This document shows, one piece after another, positions 33,693-42,723 of a DNA stretch of 64,000 bases. The position numbers were made by a program, and so were the translations under genes. The notes under the pieces were generated by a model, which worked only from the letters and a program-made list of their open reading frames with translations, did no database searches and was not told the DNA's origin. The stretch's first letter is position 1. Every line of letters starts with the position of its first letter. Source of the DNA: Actinomadura flavalba DSM 45200 (GTDB taxonomy: Bacteria; Actinomycetota; Actinomycetes; Streptosporangiales; Streptosporangiaceae); contig NZ_KB894099.1 of the NCBI RefSeq assembly GCF_000374305.1, forward strand, positions 124,001-188,000, read 5' to 3'.

Positions 33693-34817
33693 TCAGGTGC
33701 CTACGTGGGGGGCCACGACGACCTGGACGCGCTGGAACTCCTTGAGTTCGGTGTAGCCCGAGGTGGCCATGGCGCGGCGGAGGGAGCCGATGAGGTTCAT
33801 GGAGCCGTCGGCCACGCGGGACGGGCCGTGCAGGATCTGCTCCAGGTTGCCGATGGTGCCGAGGTCGAGGCGGGTGCCGCGCGGGACGTCGGGGTGGTGG
33901 GCCTCGCTGCCCCAGTGGTAGCCGCGGCCGGGGGCCTCGGTGGAGCGGGCGAACGGGGAGCCGACCATGACGGCGTCGGAGCCGCACGCGAACGCCTTGG
34001 CGATGTCGCCCGAGTTGGTCATGCCGCCGTCCGCGATGACGTGGACGTACCGTCCGCCGGACTCGTCCATGTAGTCGCGCCGGGCGGCGGCGACGTCGGC
34101 GACGGCCGTCGCCATCGGCACCGCGACGCCGAGGACCGTGCGGGTCGTGTGCCCCGAGCCGCCGCCGAACCCGACGAGCACCCCGGCCGCGCCGGTGCGC
34201 ATCAGGTGCAGCGCCGCCGTGTACGTCGAGCAGCCGCCGACGATGACGGGCACGTCCAGCTCGTAGATGAACTGCTTGAGGTTCAGCGGCTCGGCCCGTC
34301 CCGACACGTGCTCGGCCGACACCGTCGTGCCCCGGATGACGAACAGGTCGACGCCGGCGTCGATGACGGCCTTGTGGAACTGCGCCGTGCGCTGCGGCGA
34401 CAGCCGCGCCGCGACCGTCACGCCCGCCGCGCGGATCTCCTCGATGCGGCGGCCGATCAGCTCCTCCTGGATCGGCGCCCGGTAGATCTCCTGGAGCCGT
34501 TCGGTGGCGCGGATGTCGTCCAGCGACGCGATCTCGGCGAGCAGCGGCTCGGGGTTCTCGTACCGCGTCCACAGCCCTTCGAGGTCGAGGACGCCGAGCC
34601 CGCCGTGGCCGCCGACGGCGATGGCGGACGCGGGGCTGACGACGCTGTCCATCGGGGCGACGAGCAGCGGGATCTCGAACCGGTAGGCGTCGATCTGCCA
34701 GGCGACGCTGACCTCCTCGGGGTCGCGCGTGCGGCGGGACGGGACGATGCCGATGTCGTCGAACGCGTACGCCCGGCGACCGCTCTTGCCCCGACCGATC
34801 TCAACCTCAGCAGCCAC
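33693..34817 (-). CDS. guaB3: GuaB3-family IMP dehydrogenase-like oxidoreductase
   Basis: 374-residue (beta/alpha)8 enzyme of the actinobacterial GuaB3 group. Opening AEVEIGRGKSGRRAYAFDDI and PLLVAPMDSVVSP are typical. There is no CBS insert, and the classical catalytic-loop segment GSICTTR of true IMPDH is missing. Recent work on the family links it to GMP reductase-like activity in some bacteria; here its activity is inferred only. It lies downstream of guaB with 124 bp between. Confidence 0.92.
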   Translation of the reverse strand: MAAEVEIGRGKSGRRAYAFDDIGIVPSRRTRDPEEVSVAWQIDAYRFEIPLLVAPMDSVVSPASAIAVGGHGGLGVLDLEGLWTRYENPEPLLAEIASLDDIRATERLQEIYRAPIQEELIGRRIEEIRAAGVTVAARLSPQRTAQFHKAVIDAGVDLFVIRGTTVSAEHVSGRAEPLNLKQFIYELDVPVIVGGCSTYTAALHLMRTGAAGVLVGFGGGSGHTTRTVLGVAVPMATAVADVAAARRDYMDESGGRYVHVIADGGMTNSGDIAKAFACGSDAVMVGSPFARSTEAPGRGYHWGSEAHHPDVPRGTRLDLGTIGNLEQILHGPSRVADGSMNLIGSLRRAMATSGYTELKEFQRVQVVVAPHVGT

Positions 34818-34941
34818 TGCGATGTTTCCTCACTCGTCTCAGGCGTGCGGACAAGCCCTGAAGAACTCGCCCCGCAGAGCCTACTTGACGTGCTGCCCGC
34901 GGCCGCGGCCGGAGAACCCCCTCACCTCGGCGTCGGCCGGG

Positions 34942-36441
34942 TCAGCGGCCCTGGTAGTTGGGGGCCTCGACCGTCATCTGGATGTCGTGGGGGTGGCTCT
35001 CCTTGAGCCCGGCCGTGGTGATCTGCATGAGGCGGCCGCGCTCCTTCAGCTCCGGGACGGTGCGGGTGCCCGCGTACCACATCGACTGGTGGAGGCCGCC
35101 GACGAGCTGGTGGGCCATGTTGGACAGCGGGCCCCGGTAGGGGACCTGGCCCTCGATGCCCTCGGGGATCAGCTTCTCCTCGGTGGCGACGTCGGCCTGG
35201 GCGTAGCGGTCCTTGGAGAAGGACAGCCCGCCGCGCTCGCGGTTGCGCATGGCGCCGAGCGAGCCCATGCCCCGGTACGACTTGTACTGCTTGCCGTGCA
35301 CGAAGATCAGCTCGCCGGGCGACTCCTCGACGCCCGCGAGCAGGCTGCCGAGCATGACGGTGTCGGCGCCCGCGACGATGGCCTTGGCGATGTCGCCGGA
35401 GTACTGGAGGCCGCCGTCGCCGATGACCGGCACCCCGCCCTCGCGGGCGGCGCGCGACGCCTCCAGGATGGCGGTGATCTGCGGGACGCCGACGCCCGCG
35501 ATGACCCGCGTCGTGCAGATGGAGCCCGGCCCCACGCCGACCTTGACGGCGTCGGCCCCGGCCTCGACGAGCGCCTTGGCGCCCGCGTACGTGGCGACGT
35601 TGCCGCCGACGACCTGCACGTTCGCCCCGGCCTTGATGGCGGCGATGGTGTCGGCGACGCCCTTGGAGTGGCCGTGCGCGGTGTCGACCATGATGACGTC
35701 GGTGCCGGCCTCGACGAGCGCGCGGGCGCGGGCGAGCGCGTCGTCGCCGACGCCCACGGCGGCGGCGACGAGCAGGCGGCCGTCGGCGTCCTTGGTGGAG
35801 TAGGGGTACTGCTCGGACTTGGTGAAGTCCTTGACGGTGATGAGGCCGCGCAGGCGCCCGTCGGGGTCGACCAGGGGCAGCTTCTCGATCTTGTTGCCCG
35901 CCAGCAGCGCGAACGCCTCGTCGCGGGGGACGTCCACGGGCGCGGTGACGAGCGGCATCTTCGTCATGACCTCGCGCACCGGGCGGGTCAGGTCGTTCTC
36001 GAAGCGGATGTCGCGGTTGGTGACGATGCCGACGAGCAGCCCCCGCACGTCGGTGACCGGGACGCCGGAGATGCGGTACCGGGCGCACAGTTCCTCGACG
36101 TCGGCGAGGGTGGCGTCGGGCAGGCAGGTGACCGGGTTGGTGATCATGCCGGCCTCGGAGCGCTTGACGCGGTCGGCGTGGGCGGCCTGCTCCTCGATGG
36201 ACATGTTGCGGTGCAGCACGCCGAGGCCGCCCTGGCGGGCCATGGCGACGGCGGTGCGGGCCTCGGTGACGGTGTCCATGGCGGCGGAGACGAGCGGGAT
36301 GCGCAGTTCGACGTCGCGGGTGAGGCGGGTGGTGGTGTCGGCCTCGCCCGGCGACAGATCGGAGTAGCCCGGCAGCAGCAGGACGTCGTCGAACGTCAGA
36401 CCCGGGGGGAGGATCTTGGTGGGCTCGGCTGCGGGGTTCAT
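34942..36441 (-). CDS. guaB: IMP dehydrogenase
   Basis: 499 residues from ATG 36441 (GAAGG six bases upstream; the frame extends to 36480). It oxidises IMP to XMP with NAD+ for GMP synthesis in the cytosol. TFDDVLLLPGYSDL opens the barrel, a CBS pair occupies residues ~100-220, the catalytic cysteine is in GSICTTRVIAGVG, and the flap RGMGSLGAM is intact. Confidence 0.97.
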   Translation of the reverse strand: MNPAAEPTKILPPGLTFDDVLLLPGYSDLSPGEADTTTRLTRDVELRIPLVSAAMDTVTEARTAVAMARQGGLGVLHRNMSIEEQAAHADRVKRSEAGMITNPVTCLPDATLADVEELCARYRISGVPVTDVRGLLVGIVTNRDIRFENDLTRPVREVMTKMPLVTAPVDVPRDEAFALLAGNKIEKLPLVDPDGRLRGLITVKDFTKSEQYPYSTKDADGRLLVAAAVGVGDDALARARALVEAGTDVIMVDTAHGHSKGVADTIAAIKAGANVQVVGGNVATYAGAKALVEAGADAVKVGVGPGSICTTRVIAGVGVPQITAILEASRAAREGGVPVIGDGGLQYSGDIAKAIVAGADTVMLGSLLAGVEESPGELIFVHGKQYKSYRGMGSLGAMRNRERGGLSFSKDRYAQADVATEEKLIPEGIEGQVPYRGPLSNMAHQLVGGLHQSMWYAGTRTVPELKERGRLMQITTAGLKESHPHDIQMTVEAPNYQGR

Positions 36442-36711
36442 GACGACCTTCCCGGTGGTGGCGGCATCCGACCAGGTCACAGCGGACCTTCGCCCATGGT
36501 AGGGCGTAGGCGCCCGGCGGGTGGCCCGTTATCCACAGCCCGGACGTGGCGTTCCCGACATCCCGCCCGGACGCCGTCCGCCGCCGCAGCACCGTGGTAC
36601 CGGTAACACGTCACGAAACGCCCGCATTCCTCCCGATCCGGCGATGCCACTTGGAACGGACCTTGCCCCCGGGGGTGCACCGCACGGGGTGACCCGCGTT
36701 AGCGTGGGAGG

Positions 36712-37101
36712 GTGCACGACGACGCCCCGCCCGACCCGTTCGCCGGCGACCCGGAAGACCCGGCCGCCTCCCTCGGCGACCCGGGCGACGACTCCGCGCC
36801 GCTCAGCGTCACCGAGCGGGAGGACGTGCTGGCCGACCTCGCCGATCTGGAGGTCTTCCGCGCCCTGCTCGAACCGCTCGGCGTGCGCGGCCTCTGCGTC
36901 GACTGCGGCGACTGCGGCCGGTTGCACTACATCGACTGGGAACTGCTGCACGGCAACCTGCGCCACCTGCTCGACGAGGGCCTGCCCCGCGTCCACGAAC
37001 CGGCCCTCTCCCCCGACCCGGTCGACTACGTGAGCTGGGAGTACGCGCGCGGCTACGTCGACGGCGTCATCGACAGCGAAGAGGGCCGCGACAGTCCCTG
37101 A
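36712..37101 (+). CDS. DUF5319 family protein (Rv3412-like)
   Basis: 129 residues: acidic N-terminus, then LCVDCGDCGRLHYIDWELL, a CxxCxxC-like cluster (C-x2-C-x2-C spacing as CVDCGDC) shared by the DUF5319 family, and SWEYARGYVDG. GTG 36712 has almost no leader, suggesting leaderless translation. It occupies the same place beside guaB as Rv3412 in M. tuberculosis. The last 49 bp overlap the convergent SARP gene. Function unknown. Confidence 0.82.
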   Translation: MHDDAPPDPFAGDPEDPAASLGDPGDDSAPLSVTEREDVLADLADLEVFRALLEPLGVRGLCVDCGDCGRLHYIDWELLHGNLRHLLDEGLPRVHEPALSPDPVDYVSWEYARGYVDGVIDSEEGRDSP

Positions 37102-40100
37102 TCGAACGCGTCCGCGTAGGCGTCCGCGCCGAGGGCGGCGCGCAGGCGGGCGCTGATGCGGTCGACGTCGTGGCGTTCGCCGGACGGCAGCGGGGCGCCG
37201 ACGGACGCGCGCAGCGCGGCGGCCCGCCCCAGCGACTCCGCCGCCTCCACGTGCTCCCCCGCCAGCGCGAGCGCCCCCGCCCGGCCTTCCAGGGCGAGCG
37301 CGAGCGCGCGGGGGTCGCCGGTCGCGCGGGCGGCGGTCAGGCCCGTCTCGTGGTGGGCCAGGGCGGCGCGGGCGTCGCCGCGCTGCTCGGCGGTGAAGCC
37401 GAGCTGAGCGCTGATCAGCGCGATGCCGTAGGCCGAGCCGAGGCGGCGGTTCCAGTCGAGCCAGCGCAGCAGGTGGTCGTCGGCGGCGTCGAAACGGCCC
37501 TGGCGGCGGGCGACCATGCCGAGCCCGACCTCGGCGTACTCCTGGTGGATCTGGTCGGAGTGCTCGACGGCGAGCCGCAGCGCGTCGCGGTGCAGCGCCT
37601 CGGCGCGGTCGAGGTCGCCGGTGAGCAGGGCGATGCGCCCGGCGCCCGCCGTCTGGTGCGACACCTCGCCCCACAGCCCCAGTTCCTCGGCGATCCGGAC
37701 GTTCTCCTCGCGCAGCCGGGCGGCCTCGGCGTAGTCGCCGCGGATCTCGGCGTGCAGGGCGAGCGCGCCCGCCGCCTCCAGCCGTCCCCACCGGTCGCCG
37801 AGACGGGCGAAGCCGTCGGCGGCGGCGCGGGCGTCGCGGGCCATGGCGTCCAGGCGGCCCTCGAACAGGTACCGGACGGCGCGCGTCGCGAGCGCGGCGG
37901 CCTCGCCCCACGCGTCGCCGGACGCGCGGAACCCGTCGAGCGCGCGGTCGACCAGCGCGACGGCGGCCGCCGACGTGCCGAAGTACAGGTGCGCGTAGCC
38001 GAGGAACCAGCGGGCGCGGGCGGCGTCCGCGCCGTCGTCGATCTCCGGCGGCGGCACGGAGTCCTCGCCGGTGAGCAGCGCGAACCCGGCGTGCCAGGCC
38101 GCCGCGCGGGCGCGGGGCGCGGCCGGGCCGTCGAGCGCGAGCGCGGCGGAGAGCGCGCGGTGCGCCTCGCGGCGGCGGCCCCGCAGGAACCAGTACCAGG
38201 TCAGCGCGTTGGCGAGCCGCAGCGCGGTCGCGGCGTCGCCGCCTCGGGTGGCGTGGTCGAGGGCGGCGCGGACGTTGACGTCCTCGGCGTCGAGCACGTC
38301 CAGCCACCACTGCTGTCGCGGGCCGGTGAGGTGCGGTTCGGCCTCCTCGGCGAGGTCGCGGTAGTAGGCGTCGCGGCGGCGCCGGACGGCCGCGTCCTCG
38401 CCCGCCTCGGTCAGTCGTTCGGCGCAGTAGGCCGCCACCGACTCCAGGAGCCGGTAGCGCACGCCGCAGGCGTCCTGGACGGCGACGACGAGCGAGCGGT
38501 CCACGAGCCGCGCGAGCACGTCGAACACGTCCGGGACGTCGTCGCCGCAGACCGCCTCGGCGGCCTCCAGCGAGCAGCCGCCCGGATGGACGGCGAGCCT
38601 GCGCAGCACCGCGCGTTCGGGCGCGCCGAGCGGTTCCCAGCTCCAGTCGATCACCGCGCGCAGCGTGCGCTGCCGGGCGGGGGCGTCGCGGTGCCCGGCA
38701 GCGAGCAGGCGGAACCGGTCGTCGAGCCGTTCGGCGAGCCGGTGGACGCCGAGCGCCCGGACCCGCGTCGCGGCCAGTTCCAGCGCGAGCGGGAGGCCGT
38801 CGAGGCGGCGGCAGATCACGGCGACGGCCGCGCGGCCCGCCTCGTCGGGCTCGAAGCCGGGCGCCGCCGCCGACGCCCGCGCGGCGAACAGCCGGGCGGC
38901 GGCGTCCGCGCCGAGCGGCGGGACGGCGACCAGCGTCTCGGCCGCCAGCGCCAGCGGCTCGCGGCTCGTCGCCAAGATGTGCAGTTCGGGGGCGCGCGCC
39001 AGCAGGGCGGCGGCCAGCCGCGCGACGGGCTCGATCACGTGCTCGCAGTTGTCCAGCACGAGCAGCGCGCGGCGCGAGCGCAGCGCCCCGGCCAGCCGCT
39101 CCACCAGGTCGGTCTCCGGAGCGCGCGCCGCGTCCCGGACGCCGAGCACGGCCGCGACCGCCTCGGGCACCTCGCCGCGCCGTCCGGCCAGCTCGACGAA
39201 CAGGGCACCGCCCGGGAACCGGCGCGCGGCCTCCAGCGCGACGCGCGTCTTCCCGACGCCGCCCGGCCCGGTCAGCGTGACGAGCCGGGACGTGCCCAGC
39301 GCGGCGCCGACCGCCGCGACCGTGGCGTCGCGGCCGATCAGTTCGGTGGGGGGCAGCGGCAGCCGGGGCGCCGGGCGCGGCGCGGCCAGCGCGGGGTCCT
39401 GCCGGAGGATCGCCCGGTGCAGCGCGGTCAGCTCGGGGCCGGGGTCGAGGCCGAGGTCGTCGGCGAGACGGCGGCGCAGGTCGGTGTAGCCGTCGAGGGC
39501 CTCGCTCTGCCGTCCGGCGCGGTACAGGGCGCGCAGGTGGACGGCGCGCAGCCGCTCGCGCAGCGGGTGGCGCGCGACGAGCGCGCCCAGCTCGTCGGCG
39601 AGACGCGCGTGTTCGCCCAGTTCGAGCCCGGTTTCGGCCTGTTCCTCCAGCGCGGTGAGCCGCTGCTCGGTCAGCGCCTCGGCGGCGGCGCGGGTGAACG
39701 CGTAGTCGTCCAGTCCGGCGAACGGGTCGCCGCGCCACAGCGCCAGCGCGTCCGCGAGCCGGACGGCGCGGGCGCGCGGGTCGGACGCGGCGCGCGCCTC
39801 GGCGAGCAGGACGGCGAAACGCCCGGCATCGACCGCGCCGGGCTCGACGCGGAGCCGGTATCCGGCCGGGCCGTGCTCCACCAGGTCGCGCCCGCCCGGC
39901 TCGGCACGTTCCAGCGCGCGGCGGAGCTGCGACACCTTCGACTGCACCGAGTTGGCCGGATTGCCGGGAAGGTCGGCGCCCCAGAGATCGTCCGCGAGCC
40001 GGTCCACCGAGACCGGGCGCCCCGGCCGGACCAGCAGGCTCGCCAGCAGCGCCCGGACCTTCGGCTCGGGCACCGGCGCGGGAACGCCGTCCGACGTCCA

Positions 40101-40142
40101 CACCGCGAGCGGCCCCAGCACTCCGAAACGCACGCCGCCCAC
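37053..40142 (-). CDS. SARP/AfsR-like regulator: BTAD, NB-ARC and TPR
   Basis: 1029 residues. An OmpR-like winged helix (residues ~1-95; FGVLGPLAVW ... VQSKVSQLRRAL) and bacterial transcription activation domain (~100-245) precede an NTPase with Walker A LTGPGGVGKTRVAL (~290-303), Walker B ALLVLDNCEHV and a C-terminal TPR array (~650-1000). Such proteins activate transcription in response to ATP/ADP or small ligands. It is divergent from an MFS exporter over 62 bp, the probable target. No biosynthetic cluster is present. Its end overlaps DUF5319 by 49 bp. Confidence 0.88.
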   Translation of the reverse strand: MGGVRFGVLGPLAVWTSDGVPAPVPEPKVRALLASLLVRPGRPVSVDRLADDLWGADLPGNPANSVQSKVSQLRRALERAEPGGRDLVEHGPAGYRLRVEPGAVDAGRFAVLLAEARAASDPRARAVRLADALALWRGDPFAGLDDYAFTRAAAEALTEQRLTALEEQAETGLELGEHARLADELGALVARHPLRERLRAVHLRALYRAGRQSEALDGYTDLRRRLADDLGLDPGPELTALHRAILRQDPALAAPRPAPRLPLPPTELIGRDATVAAVGAALGTSRLVTLTGPGGVGKTRVALEAARRFPGGALFVELAGRRGEVPEAVAAVLGVRDAARAPETDLVERLAGALRSRRALLVLDNCEHVIEPVARLAAALLARAPELHILATSREPLALAAETLVAVPPLGADAAARLFAARASAAAPGFEPDEAGRAAVAVICRRLDGLPLALELAATRVRALGVHRLAERLDDRFRLLAAGHRDAPARQRTLRAVIDWSWEPLGAPERAVLRRLAVHPGGCSLEAAEAVCGDDVPDVFDVLARLVDRSLVVAVQDACGVRYRLLESVAAYCAERLTEAGEDAAVRRRRDAYYRDLAEEAEPHLTGPRQQWWLDVLDAEDVNVRAALDHATRGGDAATALRLANALTWYWFLRGRRREAHRALSAALALDGPAAPRARAAAWHAGFALLTGEDSVPPPEIDDGADAARARWFLGYAHLYFGTSAAAVALVDRALDGFRASGDAWGEAAALATRAVRYLFEGRLDAMARDARAAADGFARLGDRWGRLEAAGALALHAEIRGDYAEAARLREENVRIAEELGLWGEVSHQTAGAGRIALLTGDLDRAEALHRDALRLAVEHSDQIHQEYAEVGLGMVARRQGRFDAADDHLLRWLDWNRRLGSAYGIALISAQLGFTAEQRGDARAALAHHETGLTAARATGDPRALALALEGRAGALALAGEHVEAAESLGRAAALRASVGAPLPSGERHDVDRISARLRAALGADAYADAFDQGLSRPSSLSMTPST

Positions 40143-40204
40143 CCTACGGCCCGGCGTCAGCGGACCGTCAGCCGAACGTGCGCGGCCCCCGGCACCGTGG
40201 AGCC

Positions 40205-41695
40205 ATGAACCCCACCCAAACCCGTGCCGGGCTGCGCGAATGGCTCGGCCTGGCCGTCCTCGCGCTGCCCACGCTGTTGCTCGCCCTCGACATCACCGTC
40301 CTGCACCTGGCGGTCCCGCACCTGAGCGCCGCGCTGGCACCCAGCAGCACCCAGCTCCTGTGGACGATCGACATCTACGCCTTCATGATCGCCGGTTTCC
40401 TGGTGACGATGGGGACGCTCGGTGACCGCATCGGCCGCCGCCGCCTGCTGCTGATCGGCGCGACCGCGTTCGGCGCCGCTTCCGCCCTGGCCGCCTACGC
40501 GACGTCGCCGGAGATGCTCATCGCGGCGCGGACCCTGCTCGGCATCGCCGGGGCGACGCTCATGCCGTCCACGCTGTCCCTGATCAGCAACATGTTCCGC
40601 GATCCGCAGCAGCGCGGGCTGGCGATCGGGGTGTGGGCGACGATGTTCTCCGCCGGGATCGCGGTCGGGCCCGTCGTCGGCGGCGTCCTGCTGGAGCACT
40701 TCTGGTGGGGGTCGGTGCTCCTGCTCGGCGTGCCCGTCATGGTCGTCCTGCTGGTCGCCGCGCCGTTCCTGCTGCCCGAGTTCCGCAGCCCCGGCGGGCG
40801 GCTCGACCTGCCCAGCGTGCTGCTGTCCCTCGCCGCGATGCTGCCCGCCACCTACGGCATCAAGGAGACGGCCAAGCACGGCCTCGGCGCCGTGCCGCTC
40901 GCCGCGCTCGCCGTCGGCGTCCTGGCGGGGGTCGTGTTCGTGCGGCGGCAGCGGCGGCTCCCCGACCCGCTGCTCGACCTCGCGCTGTTCCGCGAACGCC
41001 GGTTCACCGGCGCGCTCGTGCTGCTGCTGTTCGGCACGGCCGTCATCGGCGGCAGCTACCTGTTCGTCAACCAGTACCTCCAGATGGTCGAGGGGCTGTC
41101 GCCGCTGCGGACCGGGCTGTGGCTGCTGCCCGCCGCCGTCGCGCTCGTCGCGACGTCGATGGCGGCGCCCGTCGTCGTCCGGCGGGTCGCGGCCGGGCCC
41201 GTGCTGGCGGTGACGCTGGTCGTCATGACCGCCGGGTTCCTCGTGCTGACGCAGGCGGGTCCGGCGGGCGGCCTGGCGCCGGTCGTGACCGGGATGGTCC
41301 TGGCGTACGCGGGCATCGGGCCGCTGCTCGCGCTCGGCACCGACCTCGTCGTCGGCGCCGCTCCCCCCGAGCGGGCGGGCGCCGCGTCGGCCGTCAGCGA
41401 GACGAGCACCGAGATCGGCGGCGCGATCGGCATCGCCGTGCTCGGCAGCGTCGGCACCGCCCTGTACCGGGCGGCGATGGCGTCCGAGGTGCCCGCCGGG
41501 ACGCCCGCGTCCGACGGGCTGGCGGGCGCGGTCGCGTCCGGGCTCGGGGACGCCGTGCTCGTCCCGGCCCGGGAGGCGTTCACGTCCGGGCTCGTCACGG
41601 CGGCGTGGATCTGCGCGGCCGTCACGCTCGCGCTGGCCGTCGTCGCCCTCACCACGCTGCGGGACGCGCCCGAACCGGTGACCGCCGACGCGTGA
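40205..41695 (+). CDS. MFS exporter, DHA2 (EmrB/QacA) type
   Basis: 496 residues and fourteen predicted helices. LALDITVLHLAVPHLS in helix 1 (D-x3-hydrophobic motif D1), GDRIGRRRLLL in loop 2-3 and GPVVGGVLLEHFWW (motif C) mark a proton/drug antiporter. ATG 40205 is chosen over an in-frame GTG 27 bp upstream because the hydrophobic start fits. Divergent from the SARP-like gene, which probably controls it. Confidence 0.9.
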   Translation: MNPTQTRAGLREWLGLAVLALPTLLLALDITVLHLAVPHLSAALAPSSTQLLWTIDIYAFMIAGFLVTMGTLGDRIGRRRLLLIGATAFGAASALAAYATSPEMLIAARTLLGIAGATLMPSTLSLISNMFRDPQQRGLAIGVWATMFSAGIAVGPVVGGVLLEHFWWGSVLLLGVPVMVVLLVAAPFLLPEFRSPGGRLDLPSVLLSLAAMLPATYGIKETAKHGLGAVPLAALAVGVLAGVVFVRRQRRLPDPLLDLALFRERRFTGALVLLLFGTAVIGGSYLFVNQYLQMVEGLSPLRTGLWLLPAAVALVATSMAAPVVVRRVAAGPVLAVTLVVMTAGFLVLTQAGPAGGLAPVVTGMVLAYAGIGPLLALGTDLVVGAAPPERAGAASAVSETSTEIGGAIGIAVLGSVGTALYRAAMASEVPAGTPASDGLAGAVASGLGDAVLVPAREAFTSGLVTAAWICAAVTLALAVVALTTLRDAPEPVTADA

Positions 41696-41754
41696 CCTGT
41701 CGCCGGACCGGCCGGTATGCCAGGATTTCCGATGATCACTGAGGGGGTGGCGGG

Positions 41755-42723
41755 ATGGTCGATCTGCGGCCGGTCATCGACCCGGACGTCCCGGCGTCCG
41801 AACGGGCGCTGCTGTCGGCCGAACCGGCGCGGCTCGCCCCGGCGACCGCCCCGGCCCCCGCCCCGTCGTCGTGGGGCGGGCGCACCCTCGGCGACGTGCT
41901 CGCGGCACTGCCGATGGCGACCATCGGCGGCTTCCTGCCGGTCGCCGTCGGGCCGCTGCTCCAGGGCGGACGCGGGCTGGCCGTCGGCGCCGCCGCCCAG
42001 GCCGGGCTGATCGCGGCCTGGTGGTTCAGCGGCATCGGCACGATGTTCGCGGCGGCCACGGCCCTGCAACTGCTGCTGCTCGCGGTGCTCGTCGGCGTCG
42101 CCACCGGCGAGGACGAGCACGCCGCCCTGGCCCGCCGCCACCACGGCCGCTACCTCGTGCCGGACGACTTCGCCGACGGGTCACTGACGTCCTGGTTCGG
42201 CGTCTCGCTGCAACGCCTGATGAAGCGGACGCAGCGCGCCGTCGCGGACGTCCTGGAGTCGGACGTCAACGCCGCCGGGCTGCTCGACGACACCGCCAAC
42301 GCCGTCGCCCTGCCCCGGCAGGAGTGGGAGATCGCGCAGGCCCTCGCGGAACTGACCCGCCTCGCCCGGGAGGTGGCGCGAGTGTCGGACGGGGCGACCG
42401 GCGAACGCGTCCGGGAGGCCGTCGCGCCGCAGCGCGCCGCGCTCACCACGGCCGCCTCGGCGCTGGCCGAACGCGTCGAGGCGCTGGAACGCTACGCGTC
42501 CCGCACCCGCGCCGCCGACACCGCCTACCGCGAGTGGCGGACGCTCCAGGAACTGGCCGAACTCGGCGACGAGACCCGCGACGTGCTCGCCCGCACCGTC
42601 CGCGACGAACTGGCCGTGGCCGAGATCGACGGGCTCGCCGACCGCTCCGGCCTCGCCCCGCTGCGCGACACCCTCGCCGAGGCGCGGCGCGCGGCGGACG
42701 TGCTCACCGGGAGGACGGCATGA
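41755..42723 (+). CDS. Membrane protein with C-terminal coiled coil, unknown
   Basis: 322 residues from ATG 41755 (GAGGGGGTGG upstream). Three membrane segments occupy residues ~50-122, followed by a long helical part rich in Ala/Glu/Arg heptads (EIAQALAELTRLAREVARV; ALAERVEALERYASRTRAA). No family recognised. It is coupled by 4-bp overlap to the next gene, so the two products likely act together. Confidence 0.65.
   Translation: MVDLRPVIDPDVPASERALLSAEPARLAPATAPAPAPSSWGGRTLGDVLAALPMATIGGFLPVAVGPLLQGGRGLAVGAAAQAGLIAAWWFSGIGTMFAAATALQLLLLAVLVGVATGEDEHAALARRHHGRYLVPDDFADGSLTSWFGVSLQRLMKRTQRAVADVLESDVNAAGLLDDTANAVALPRQEWEIAQALAELTRLAREVARVSDGATGERVREAVAPQRAALTTAASALAERVEALERYASRTRAADTAYREWRTLQELAELGDETRDVLARTVRDELAVAEIDGLADRSGLAPLRDTLAEARRAADVLTGRTA

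Noticed and set aside
37170..40208. Plus-strand frame of about 1000 codons opposite the SARP-like gene
   Set aside because: No motifs, shadow composition; the minus frame carries winged helix, Walker A and TPRs.
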